DNA of 64,000 nt from positions 17,128 to 81,127 of the forward strand of contig JACQEO010000050.1 of the NCBI GenBank assembly GCA_016200545.1. The letters run 5' to 3'. The DNA is from Deltaproteobacteria bacterium (GTDB lineage Bacteria > Desulfobacterota > Binatia > UTPRO1). The notes under the pieces were generated by a model. That model was not told the DNA's origin and ran no database searches. It worked only from the letters and a program-made list of their open reading frames with translations. The position numbers and the translations under genes are program-made. Each line of letters starts with the position of its first letter. The stretch's first letter is position 1. Below are positions 50,254-58,155 of the stretch, piece after piece.

Positions 50254-50883
50254 CTACGGCACGCGCGCCGGCGGCGGTGCGGAGGGCGGGCGCCCGACGA
50301 TACCGACGTAGCCCGTCGCCCCCTGCGTCATGTCGTAGGATGCGAAGATCTCGATGCGCGCGCGCCAGCCGAGGATCTCGAGCGCGGGCCGGAGCATCAG
50401 GCGCGCGCCGAAGCCGAGGATCTGGGTCGCGTTCCCCCCGAGGGCATGATCCTCGTACACGGTCACCGAGAAGCGTCGCCCCTGAAAGAGATCGGAGGCG
50501 ACCAGACGCTGATACACGACGCGGTCGTCGGGGTCGGTCTTGGTACCGGGCCGCGTGAACGCGACGAGCGTTCGTCCCTGCACCTGCGCGCCGAACGCCA
50601 CGAGCGGCAGCCCGGTATCGGCGCGCTCACCGCGTATCGGCAACGGCGGCGCGAGCAACGTGAAGAGCGGCGGCAGGCCGACGTCGCGCGTCGCGAGCTG
50701 ATCCAGCGTGGCAAGCGCGGCGATCTCCCGGGGCTCCGCTATCGACGAGGGTGATGCGAGCATGGCGAAGAGGTCGGACGTCGCGAGGTGGAGCCATTCG
50801 CTCGCGTGCCGACGTTCACCGGCGTGAGCGTCACTCGCGGTTGCGAGCAACACGAGCAGCGGCAGTATGATCGCTCTTGCCAT
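50254..50883 (-). CDS. Small exported protein, unknown function
   Basis: A 209-residue protein with a clear signal peptide (residues 1-21, ILPLLVLLATASDAHAG). The first half is helical; the second half alternates hydrophobic residues (FSVTVYEDHALGG, LMLRPALEILGWRARIEIFA) as in small beta-barrels or membrane-associated sheets. The Pro-rich end is SAPPPARVP. It lies between pntA and a response regulator and shows no motif of a known family. Confidence 0.55.
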   Translation of the reverse strand: MARAIILPLLVLLATASDAHAGERRHASEWLHLATSDLFAMLASPSSIAEPREIAALATLDQLATRDVGLPPLFTLLAPPLPIRGERADTGLPLVAFGAQVQGRTLVAFTRPGTKTDPDDRVVYQRLVASDLFQGRRFSVTVYEDHALGGNATQILGFGARLMLRPALEILGWRARIEIFASYDMTQGATGYVGIVGRPPSAPPPARVP

Positions 50884-50952
50884 GACGGCACGCAGTCCGT
50901 CGAATCGTTGCCACTACGATATCGCATAAGGTGCGCTCCCTAAAGTGAAATT

Positions 50953-51108
50953 GTGCATTCTGCGCGCAGCGCCAAGGCGAGCTGCATAGAGCTGCTCATC
51001 GAACGGGCGACTCGCGTGCGCCGCTGCACGACGGCAATCGGTGCCGCCGATCTGCACGACATCGAAGAGGACGGGGCGCCTATGCGGACGCGCGGCGACT
51101 CGCTATAG
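50953..51108 (+). CDS. Very small ORF upstream of the response regulator (doubtful)
   Basis: A 51-codon frame starting GTG (VHSARSAKASCIELLIERAT, RVRRCTTAIGAADLHDIEED, then GAPMRTRGDSL). Composition is protein-like, with a helix-forming opening and acidic turn, but the ribosome site is weak. It occupies part of the 328-nt space 50884-51211, in which I see nothing else. Confidence 0.35.
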   Translation: MHSARSAKASCIELLIERATRVRRCTTAIGAADLHDIEEDGAPMRTRGDSL

Positions 51109-51211
51109 CCATCGGCCCGTAAGGCAGCGATCGCGCGCGGACGCTCGTCATGTCGAAGCGCCGCGCCGATCTCGGATCGCCGTGGGCATCGAGCTTGCTC
51201 CGATACGCCGT

Positions 51212-51580
51212 ATGCCCTCCGTCCTGGTAGTCGAAGACTGTCGCGATATCGCCAAAATCTTGGCAAGTCATCTCAGCGGTGCCGGATACAGGGTGGCGAT
51301 CGCCCGCGACGGCGCGGAAGCGCTCAAAAGCGTGTCACGCTGGGTCCCGGACTGCATTCTCCTCGATCTCATGATGCCGGTGATGACGGGGATCGAGCTA
51401 ATGCATGTCCTGAGAGAGGACCCCGCGACGGCGAGGATTCCGGTCGTCCTGGTGAGCGCACGTATCGGCGAGGGCCGCACGCACGTCTTCACGGAGGGCG
51501 AGGCCAACTACTGCGTCGGTAAGCCGTTCACGCGCCGGCAGGTCCTGGACGCGATCGGCGCAGTGTTGCCCGTACCCTAG
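51212..51580 (+). CDS. Single-domain response regulator (CheY-like)
   Basis: A 122-residue receiver domain with no output domain. Phosphoacceptor Asp52 (DCILLDLMMPVMTGIELM), acidic pair Glu8-Asp9 (VLVVEDCRD), Ser82 and Lys104 (CVGKPFT) are in place. The upstream frame of 57 residues is not receiver-like, so the ATG at 51212 is right. No histidine kinase is nearby. It may relay phosphate to a partner encoded elsewhere. An 11-bp hairpin follows its stop by 5 nt. Confidence 0.85.
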   Translation: MPSVLVVEDCRDIAKILASHLSGAGYRVAIARDGAEALKSVSRWVPDCILLDLMMPVMTGIELMHVLREDPATARIPVVLVSARIGEGRTHVFTEGEANYCVGKPFTRRQVLDAIGAVLPVP

Positions 51581-51585
51581 TCGGA

Positions 51586-51612
51586 CTCTCGTGGTTTTTT
51601 TAACCACGAGAG
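51586..51612. terminator. 11-bp perfect hairpin with T5 loop after the response regulator
   Basis: CTCTCGTGGTT, loop TTTTT, AACCACGAGAG. The stem is perfect, but the T tract sits in the loop rather than after the stem, so it is not a classical intrinsic terminator. Shorter pairings could leave a trailing U-run. It also works on the minus strand. It lies 99 nt before the acyl-CoA dehydrogenase start. Confidence 0.45.
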
Positions 51613-51671
51613 GATGGCTTCGCGAAACTCTCTCGCACGGGCGACGCTGCCGCCGCCGATGGGCAGAACTC

Positions 51672-51701
51672 TTGTCGGCAGCTCGGAATGGCGCCTATAG
51701 T
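51672..51701 (+). promoter_or_regulatory. Promoter of the acyl-CoA dehydrogenase gene
   Basis: TTGTCG (51672-51677), 18-nt spacer and TATAGT (51696-51701), ending 9 nt before ATG 51711. No Shine-Dalgarno precedes the ATG, consistent with a leaderless transcript. Confidence 0.6.
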
Positions 51702-51710
51702 TCAGCCCGC

Positions 51711-52859
51711 ATGCGCCGTGACATCTTCACCGACGAGCACGAGATGTTCCGCGCGCAGTTCAAACGCTTCGCTGCGCGCGAGATCGAGCCCAAGATCCCG
51801 CAGTGGAACCGCGACGGCATCACCGATCGCGGAACCTGGCGGCGCATGGGCGAGGAGGGGTTCCTCGGGCCCTGCATGCCCGAGGCGTACGGCGGCGCCG
51901 GCGGCGACTTCCGCTACGATGCGATCGTCATCGAGGAACTCGCGCATCTCCGCGCGCACGGGCTCATGACGACGGTGCACTCCTCCATCTGCATGCCGTA
52001 CCTGGTGTCGTTCGGCAGCGAGGAGCAGAAGCGGCGCTACCTGCCGCCCGCGATCCTCGGCGAGACGCTGCTCGGGATCTGCATGACCGAGCCCGGCACC
52101 GGCTCCGACCTCGCGAACATCCAGACGCGCGCCATTCGTGACGGCGACCACTATGTCGTGAACGGCGCCAAGACCTTCATCTCGATCGGCCAGCTCGCCG
52201 GCCTCTTCATCGTCGTCGCCAAGACCGATCCCGAGGCCGACCCCCCGCACAAGGGCATCAGCCTGCTCCTCGTCGAGGCCGACACACCCGGGTGCGTCCG
52301 CGGCCGGAAGCTCGAAAAGCTCGGACTCGCCGCGCAGGACACCAGCGAGATCTTCTTCGAGGAGTGCCGCGTGCCGTGCGCCAACCTGCTCGGGCAGGAA
52401 GGCCAAGGCTTCAAGATGCTGATGGAGAAACTCCAGCAGGAGCGCCTCTGCATCGGCGTCTCGTCGGTCGCCTCCTGCCGGCGCGCGCTCGACGACACCG
52501 TCGCCTACGTGCAGCAGCGCCACGCCTTCGGCCAGCCGATCGCCGCGTTTCAAAATACGCAGTTCAAGCTCGCCGAGCTCGCGACCCAAGTCGAGCTCGG
52601 CCAGGCCTTCGTCGACAAGCTCATCCTGGCGCACGTGCGCGGCGACGACATCGTCTCCGAGGTGAGCATGGCGAAGTGGTGGACGACGGATCTCCAGAAG
52701 CGTCTCACCGCCGACTGCCTCCAGCTCCACGGCGGCTACGGCTTCATGCTCGAGTACCCGATCGCGATGGATTACGCCGACGCGGCGGTGCAGTCGATCT
52801 ACGCCGGCTCGAACGAGATCATGAAGGTGATCATCGCCCGTCGGATGGGCCTCGGCTGA
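51711..52859 (+). CDS. Acyl-CoA dehydrogenase
   Basis: A 382-residue flavoenzyme of normal length. FAD/acyl-binding signatures are ICMTEPGTGSDLANIQTRAI and the C-terminal DCLQLHGGYGFMLEYP and IYAGSNEIMKVIIARRMG. The residue equivalent to MCAD Glu376 is not acidic (YAGS), and the GERL-like LQQERLCIGV region carries a glutamate, the arrangement of long-chain/isovaleryl types. It performs alpha,beta-dehydrogenation of acyl-CoA. Its end overlaps the convergent hydrolase gene by 29 nt. Confidence 0.9.
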   Translation: MRRDIFTDEHEMFRAQFKRFAAREIEPKIPQWNRDGITDRGTWRRMGEEGFLGPCMPEAYGGAGGDFRYDAIVIEELAHLRAHGLMTTVHSSICMPYLVSFGSEEQKRRYLPPAILGETLLGICMTEPGTGSDLANIQTRAIRDGDHYVVNGAKTFISIGQLAGLFIVVAKTDPEADPPHKGISLLLVEADTPGCVRGRKLEKLGLAAQDTSEIFFEECRVPCANLLGQEGQGFKMLMEKLQQERLCIGVSSVASCRRALDDTVAYVQQRHAFGQPIAAFQNTQFKLAELATQVELGQAFVDKLILAHVRGDDIVSEVSMAKWWTTDLQKRLTADCLQLHGGYGFMLEYPIAMDYADAAVQSIYAGSNEIMKVIIARRMGLG

Positions 52860-53796
52860 GAGCAGGCGACGCGGCCGCGTTCACCGAGCCGGCCGCGAAC
52901 ACGCCGTCGAGAAACGCCGCGACACGCGCCACGTACGCCTCGGGCGCGAGGCGGTACGCCTGGATGTGGGTGCCGAACGGGCCGGTTTGCCGGAGATCGG
53001 TGATCCAGGTGACCGCGGTCGGGATCGTCGCCGCGAACCGCCCGCAATCCGCGACCGGGGCGATGGGATCGTGGCAGTCGTGGATGAGCAGGACGGATGG
53101 GAGCGTCGCGCCGCGCAGCGCCGCAACGGTGGCGCCGCGCGCGAGCGGCACGCCGTGCAGGTGCTCGGCGCTCCACACGAACGGCGCAGCGAGGAACGTC
53201 GGCAGCCCGGTCGCCGCGTGCGTGAACGCGACCGCCACCGCGCGCGCGTCCGCGAACGCGCTGTCGGCGACGACGGCGCGCAGCCGCCGGTCGCGGGCGG
53301 CTGCACGCAGCACGGTCGCGCCGCCCATCGAGAAGCCGATGGCGCCCGTCGGCAGGTCGCGGGCGCGCGCCGCGAGGAAGTCGATCGCGCCGACGACGTC
53401 GTTCACCTCGAGATCGCCGTAGGTGATCCCCTCTTCAGTGCCGTCGGATTCGCCGAAATTGCGCAGGTCGACCATCAGGAGCGCGTACCGCTGCGCGACG
53501 AGATCGCGCGCCAGCGCGAGCCCGGCGCCATGCGGGAGGTTGCGATTGTCGTCGCCGCCGCCGTGTACGAAGATCAACGCCGCCCGCGCGTTCTCGGCAG
53601 GAATCCACCATGCGCGCAGCGTGATCGGGCGATCGGGTGGACTGAACGTCACGGCCTCGTAGCGCAGCCCGTAGTCGCTCGGACGTTCCGCGAGCGCGAG
53701 ACGGTGACCGGTCGGTTGGAACACCGCCGGCCCGACGACGATCAGGACTATCAGGAGAACCGCCGCCACGAGACCGAGTCGTGCGAGCCGTCGCAT
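52831..53796 (-). CDS. Membrane-anchored alpha/beta-hydrolase (BAAT/dienelactone-hydrolase-like)
   Basis: A 321-residue protein with an N-terminal membrane anchor (residues 7-26). Oxyanion motif FVHGGGDDNRN, nucleophile elbow GFSMGG (Ser156), acid in DCHDPIAP and histidine in GTHIQAY are present. The family includes peptidase S9/serine-type esterases of lipid-like substrates. It starts 5 nt after the biotin/carboxyltransferase gene, so they are co-transcribed. The substrate is unknown. Confidence 0.8.
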   Translation of the reverse strand: MRRLARLGLVAAVLLIVLIVVGPAVFQPTGHRLALAERPSDYGLRYEAVTFSPPDRPITLRAWWIPAENARAALIFVHGGGDDNRNLPHGAGLALARDLVAQRYALLMVDLRNFGESDGTEEGITYGDLEVNDVVGAIDFLAARARDLPTGAIGFSMGGATVLRAAARDRRLRAVVADSAFADARAVAVAFTHAATGLPTFLAAPFVWSAEHLHGVPLARGATVAALRGATLPSVLLIHDCHDPIAPVADCGRFAATIPTAVTWITDLRQTGPFGTHIQAYRLAPEAYVARVAAFLDGVFAAGSVNAAASPALSRGPSDGR

Positions 53797-53801
53797 GACG
53801 C

Positions 53802-55652
53802 TCACCACGGGTCGACGCAGGGCCGCTTCTTCCGCCGCCGGCGGCCGGGCTCGGGAGCCGATGCCAACGCGCTTGTGATCCAGCCGCGTGAATCCGCGGG
53901 GTCGATGACGTCGTCGATCTCGAAATGCGACGCCGCGCTCACCGCCTTCCCGTGGCGGTACATCCGCTCGACCATGGTCTCGAAAAGCGCGCGCCGCTCC
54001 TGCGGGTCCTGCACGGCGGCGAGCTCTTTGCGAAAGCCGAGCTTGACCGCACCCTCGAGACCCATGCCACCGAACTCGCCCGTCGGCCAGGCGACGGTGA
54101 AGAGCGGCGCCTTGAAGCTGCCGCCGGCCATCGCCATCGCACCCAGACCGTAGCCCTTGCGGAGCACGATCGTACAGAAGGGGACGCTGAGACTCGCGCC
54201 GACGACGAAGAGGCGCGCGGCGTGGCGCACGAGCGCGCGCTTCTCGATCTCGGGGCCGACCATGATCCCCGGGGTGTCGCAGAGAAAAAGCACCGGGAGG
54301 TCGAACGCATCGCAGAGCTGGAGGAAGCGCGCGGCCTTGTCGGCGCCGTCGGGCTCGATCGCGCCCGCGAGGTGGGTCGGGTTGTTGGCGACGACGCCGA
54401 GCGGCCGGCCCTCGACCCGCGCCAGCGCGGTCACCATGCCGAGGCCGAAGTCGCGGCGGAGCTCGAGGACGGAGCCGGCATCGGCGAGCGTCTCGATGAC
54501 GCGCCGGACGTCGTAGACGCGCAGGCGGTTCTCCGGCACGAGCGCCCGCAGCGCGCGCTGATCGGCGCAGTCCCACGCGGTGAGCGACCCCTGGAAGTAG
54601 CCGAGGTATTGTTTCGCGACGCGCACCGCCTCGACCTCGTCGGCGACCGCGACGTCGACGACGCCGTTCGGCACCTGGACGCGCATCGGGCCGATCTCCT
54701 CGGGGCGGAAGATGCCGAGGCCGCCGCCTTCGACCATCGCCGGGCCGCCCATGCCGATGTTGGAGTTGGCGGCGGCGATCACGACGTCGCAGCAGCCGAG
54801 GAGCGCTGCGTTGCCGGCGAAGCAGAAGCCCGAGTTGACGCCGACGAGCGGAACCAGGCCCGAGAGCCGCGCGAAGGTCTGAAATGTGGGCACGTCGAGG
54901 CCGGCGATACCGAGCGCGTCGGTGTCGCCCGGCCGCCCGCCGCCGCCTTCGGTGAAGATGACGACCGGCAGGTGCCGGCGCTCGGCGAGCTCGAGCATGC
55001 GGTCTTTCTTGCGATGGTTCTGCGCGCCCTGCGTGCCGGCGAGAACGGTGTAGTCGTAGGCGAGGACGACGCAGCGCGCACGCGCGGCGGCGACCCGCTC
55101 GCCGTTCACCCGCCCGATGCCCGCGACCAGGCCGTCCGCCGGCGTGCTCTTGATGAGGTCATCGAGCGCGCGCCGCTGCCGCTGCGCCGCGACGACGAGC
55201 GGTGCGTACTCGACGAACGTGCCGGGATCGCAGAGGTCGGCGACGTTCTCGCGGGCGGTCCGCTGTCCGGTCTTTCGCCGACGTGCGACGGCCTCCGGCC
55301 GTGCGTCGTCGCGACCGATCGCGTGCCGCTCTCGCACCTCGCGGAGATCGGCGCGCACGTCATCGAGGTCGACGGCGGTCGCCGCCTCGTCGATCTCCTC
55401 CCCGACCTCGCCTGCCTCGATGAACACCAGCGGATCGCCCTCGAAGACGGTGTCGCCGGCGGCGACCGCGATGCGCGCGACGACGCCGCTTCGATCGGCG
55501 GCGACGACGTGCTCCATCTTCATCGCTTCCATGACGAGCACGGCGGCACCCGCGCGGACCATCTCGCCTGCGCGGACGTCGACGGAAACGATCGTCCCCG
55601 GCATGGGCGCGCGGATCGCGGTGCCGGGCGACTGTCCAGAGAACGCTGGCAT
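53802..55652 (-). CDS. Biotin-carboxyl-carrier/carboxyltransferase fusion (acyl-CoA carboxylase)
   Basis: A 616-residue protein. Residues 1-80 are a biotinyl domain with the VMEAMKMEH motif (biotin Lys45). Residues about 100-600 form an acetyl/propionyl-CoA carboxyltransferase (beta-like FTEGGGGRPGDTDALGIAGL, alpha-like FLCDTPGIMVGPEIEKRALV and GLGAMAMAGGSFKAPLFTVA). No biotin carboxylase subunit is visible in the window. In usual operons BCCP is fused to the carboxylase, not the transferase. The gene follows the SET-domain gene by 20 nt. Confidence 0.85.
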   Translation of the reverse strand: MPAFSGQSPGTAIRAPMPGTIVSVDVRAGEMVRAGAAVLVMEAMKMEHVVAADRSGVVARIAVAAGDTVFEGDPLVFIEAGEVGEEIDEAATAVDLDDVRADLREVRERHAIGRDDARPEAVARRRKTGQRTARENVADLCDPGTFVEYAPLVVAAQRQRRALDDLIKSTPADGLVAGIGRVNGERVAAARARCVVLAYDYTVLAGTQGAQNHRKKDRMLELAERRHLPVVIFTEGGGGRPGDTDALGIAGLDVPTFQTFARLSGLVPLVGVNSGFCFAGNAALLGCCDVVIAAANSNIGMGGPAMVEGGGLGIFRPEEIGPMRVQVPNGVVDVAVADEVEAVRVAKQYLGYFQGSLTAWDCADQRALRALVPENRLRVYDVRRVIETLADAGSVLELRRDFGLGMVTALARVEGRPLGVVANNPTHLAGAIEPDGADKAARFLQLCDAFDLPVLFLCDTPGIMVGPEIEKRALVRHAARLFVVGASLSVPFCTIVLRKGYGLGAMAMAGGSFKAPLFTVAWPTGEFGGMGLEGAVKLGFRKELAAVQDPQERRALFETMVERMYRHGKAVSAASHFEIDDVIDPADSRGWITSALASAPEPGRRRRKKRPCVDPW

Positions 55653-55672
55653 GGTCGTGCGCGGCCCCTCGC

Positions 55673-56137
55673 CTACGCCGACGCTCGAGATCTTCGCGGC
55701 GGTCTGACGAGCATCGTACCGCGGCAGCGCGGCGAGTCGCAGCGACAAGCGTAGCGACGCCGCCAATCGCGCGGCAGCGGTCGCGGCCGGCGGAGGCGGT
55801 AGTCGTACGTCAGCTCGGCGCCCGCGGCAACGTCGCGCACCGTCTCGATGAAGATCCGGCCGTCCTCGACGAATGCGTCGCAGTTGGGCCCGCAGGAATG
55901 ATTGATGTACCTCGCGATACCGTCGCCGACTCCGCCGTCGATCACCGTGGAGCGGTCGACCGCGAAGAGGAGCGTGTGGGCGTGAGGCGCGCGCTCGTCG
56001 TCGTAGCGCGCCGCCGCCTCGACGTGCGAGATCCGCTCGCCGGTGTACTCGAGGACGCGTGTGCCGGCGGGAATGCCGTGCGTCGTGAAGACGCCCCGCC
56101 CGTGAAAGGGAGAGCGGCGCACGAGGAGGCACGGCAT
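55673..56137 (-). CDS. SET-domain protein-lysine methyltransferase
   Basis: A 154-residue minimal SET domain. Core motifs are SPFHGRGVFTTHGIPAGTRV (N-terminal), RYINHSCGPNCDAF (NHSC at 79-82) and AELTYDYRLR (YDY 111-113), followed by a post-SET-like CRCDSPRCRGTM with Cys131, Cys133 and Cys138 that could bind zinc. SET proteins use SAM to methylate lysine on proteins, ribosomal or histone-like in bacteria. It lies directly upstream of the biotin/carboxyltransferase gene. Confidence 0.85.
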   Translation of the reverse strand: MPCLLVRRSPFHGRGVFTTHGIPAGTRVLEYTGERISHVEAAARYDDERAPHAHTLLFAVDRSTVIDGGVGDGIARYINHSCGPNCDAFVEDGRIFIETVRDVAAGAELTYDYRLRRPRPLPRDWRRRYACRCDSPRCRGTMLVRPPRRSRASA

Positions 56138-56421
56138 GCGGATTCTCTAGGTGAAGCGGCCGTCCCTCGCAACGGAAGGTGCCTCAAGGGATGACGTTCG
56201 ACGCGACCGTGCATGATCGCGCACGACCGCTCGCCACGTTTCGAACACCGCCTGGACAAGCGTGTGCGTCGCACAGCGCGGGCGCAGGCGCGGCGCGCAC
56301 GAGCGCGATCGCCGACGGTCAGGTCACGCACAGCAACGCGTCCGTGCCGAGCAGGCGCGTCCGAATCGGGATGTCGACGGGACAGAGCGCCTCACAGGGC
56401 GCCGGACAGCCGGCGCCGGTG
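56138..56421. other. 284-nt intergenic region without a supported gene
   Basis: Lies between the SET gene's start and the lipoprotein gene's end. On the minus strand, right after the lipoprotein stop, a frame reads GCPAPCEALCPVDIPIRTRL and stops soon after. It resembles a ferredoxin-like CxxxCxxxCP cluster but has no start and no continuation. I see no other signal. Confidence 0.4.
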
Positions 56422-57189
56422 TCACGACGCGACGCACGGGGTGTGGCTCGCGAAGAGTCGTCCCGCGGGGTCGAGGCACGCGAACGCGGGACCGCCGGTG
56501 GCGAGCGGCGCCGAGGTGACCGCACCCTGCGCGTCGACCGTGAAGCCCGGCGTCGCGGTGGCGGGACCGGTGAAGCGCGCCTCGCGGAGGTCGATGCCGG
56601 TCGCGACCGTGCCGAAGCCGGGCTGGACACGCATCAACGCTTCGGTCACGGCGACGCCGGATCCCGACGAGCGAAAGGCTATACCCTCGCGGAATCCGCC
56701 GGCGCCGGCGGCGTCGCCGTTCAGGATTCCGAGGGCGACATCGGAGGGGCGCGGCCCGATCGCGATCACGTTGATGCCGGTCACGGGCACGTTCGCGCCG
56801 AGGTTGCCGACATCGACCTCGAGGCCTTGCACGATTCCGGACTCCATGTCGCTGTGGGCATAGGCGAGGAGATTCCCGCCCCAGATGCCGCCGATCGCGC
56901 CGTGGCCGTCCATCTGCGCATAGAGCGCGGCTGTGTCCTCGCGCGACTCGCGATTCTCGGTCGCGACGGTGAGCGTGAAGTGACGCGTGCCGTCCTCCGG
57001 CGCGCGCTCGGCGATTCCGAAGCCGGCGGTGATGGCTGGTGGACCCGCCTCCTCGAGCTGGCGCGCCAGCGAGCCGCCGTTCAGCTCGAAGAGCGTCGGC
57101 GTCGCGAGCGAGGCGCCTCCCCCGCCGCCGCACGCATAGCCGAGCGCGAACAGCGCGACGCCGAAGAGGATCGCCGGGTACTTGCTCAT
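56422..57189 (-). CDS. Lipoprotein, unknown function
   Basis: A 255-residue protein with a lipobox signal (residues 3-20, FALGYAC with Cys20) followed by GGGGG. The mature part is mixed alpha/beta with no recognised family; it has TAGFGIAERAPEDGTRHFTL, IGGIWGGNLLAYAHSD and VPVTGINVIAIGP, and two cysteines near the end. It starts in an ATGA overlap with the cytochrome c gene, so it may be a partner of that haem protein. Confidence 0.7.
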   Translation of the reverse strand: MSKYPAILFGVALFALGYACGGGGGASLATPTLFELNGGSLARQLEEAGPPAITAGFGIAERAPEDGTRHFTLTVATENRESREDTAALYAQMDGHGAIGGIWGGNLLAYAHSDMESGIVQGLEVDVGNLGANVPVTGINVIAIGPRPSDVALGILNGDAAGAGGFREGIAFRSSGSGVAVTEALMRVQPGFGTVATGIDLREARFTGPATATPGFTVDAQGAVTSAPLATGGPAFACLDPAGRLFASHTPCVAS

Positions 57190-57587
57190 GGTCTCTTCTC
57201 CTTCCGCTCCTTCTTCGCATGCAGCTTCGAGACGTAGTCTGCGAGCGCCTGCACTTGCAGCAAGGCGGTGCGCCGGCGATAGGGTTCATTGAAGAGCGAC
57301 TGCTCGAACACCTCGCCCCAGATTGGCATCTGGGAGGTCCCGTGGGCGCGGATCAAGCGCCGGCCGTCGATCTGGCGCATGAGCTCGATCGGACTCGACT
57401 GGAGGCGGGTGAGATCCGCCGGCGGCTTGCAGAGCGCCGCTCCGGCCGGTCCGTCACCGCGCCCTTCGAGACCGTGACAGGAGGCGCAGAAGCGCCGGTA
57501 CAGCACCTCGCCGCTCTCGTCGGCCGCAGCCGAGACGCTTGCGGCCACCAGGGCGGTCATGACGAGGAGCATCACCAAACGATTCAT
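57186..57587 (-). CDS. Small periplasmic cytochrome c
   Basis: A 133-residue exported protein (signal peptide 1-21) with one CASCH haem site (Cys34-His38) and a likely axial Met87 in TSQMPIWGE. FCASCHGLEGRGDGPAGAAL is class I cytochrome c. The C-terminal tail is very basic (HAKKERKEKRP). It is coupled to the downstream lipoprotein gene. Likely carries electrons in the periplasm. Confidence 0.85.
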   Translation of the reverse strand: MNRLVMLLVMTALVAASVSAAADESGEVLYRRFCASCHGLEGRGDGPAGAALCKPPADLTRLQSSPIELMRQIDGRRLIRAHGTSQMPIWGEVFEQSLFNEPYRRRTALLQVQALADYVSKLHAKKERKEKRP

Positions 57588-57624
57588 GGCGTCAGCCTCC
57601 CGAGTCGTCTACGCCTGAGTGACG

Positions 57625-58086
57625 TCAGGCCGAGCCGAGCTCGCGCAGCGCCTCGAGCGCGCCGTCGACGTGGGTGTCGGCGCGCAGCTCGCCGGTTATC
57701 ACCCGGCGCACGACGCCGCCGCGATCGATGACGAAGGTCACGCGCTTCGGCGGCAGCCAGCCGCCGAGACGCGCTACGCCGTAGGCCTTGCAGATCGTCG
57801 CGTCGCGATCGGAGATGAGCGGGAATCCAAGGCCGTGACCGGCGCTGAAGCGCTGGTGTGCCTCCGGCGTGTCCATGTTGACGCCGATCACCACACCGCC
57901 CGCCGTCGCGATCTCCCCCGCTTGATCGCGGAAGCCGCAGGCTTCTTTCGTGCACACGCGCGTGTTGTCCTTCGGATAGAAGTACAGCACGACCGGCTGT
58001 TTGCCACGGAAGTCGCCGAGCGCGAGGCGCTTGCCTTCGCCCGTCACCCCCACGAAGTCCGGAGCTCGCTCTCCAACTTGAATCAT
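57625..58086 (-). CDS. Peroxiredoxin, PrxQ/Bcp type
   Basis: A 153-residue thioredoxin-fold protein from ATG 58086. The peroxidatic Cys45 and resolving Cys50 (VCTKEACGFRD) are five residues apart as in Bcp/PrxQ; the usual TPGC is TRVC here. The rest (RLALGDFRGKQPVVLYFYPK, RFSAGHGLGFPLISDRDATI) is standard. It reduces peroxides using thioredoxin. Confidence 0.85.
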   Translation of the reverse strand: MIQVGERAPDFVGVTGEGKRLALGDFRGKQPVVLYFYPKDNTRVCTKEACGFRDQAGEIATAGGVVIGVNMDTPEAHQRFSAGHGLGFPLISDRDATICKAYGVARLGGWLPPKRVTFVIDRGGVVRRVITGELRADTHVDGALEALRELGSA

Positions 58087-58155
58087 GTCGGCCTCCCCCG
58101 GGGCCCTTATGGGACCCTCCGTGATCCTACGCAAGCGATCCCGGTGGGGAGACGG

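Noticed and set aside
50166..50754. Alanine-rich plus-strand frame over the 15-bp repeats
   Set aside because: Low-complexity ATSAAVMSAAATSAAAPG followed by shadow sequence of the minus-strand exported protein.
56319..56420. Ferredoxin-like CxxxCxxxCPVDIPI segment after the lipoprotein
   Set aside because: No start codon or Shine-Dalgarno in that frame and it stops after about 30 residues; at best a fragment.
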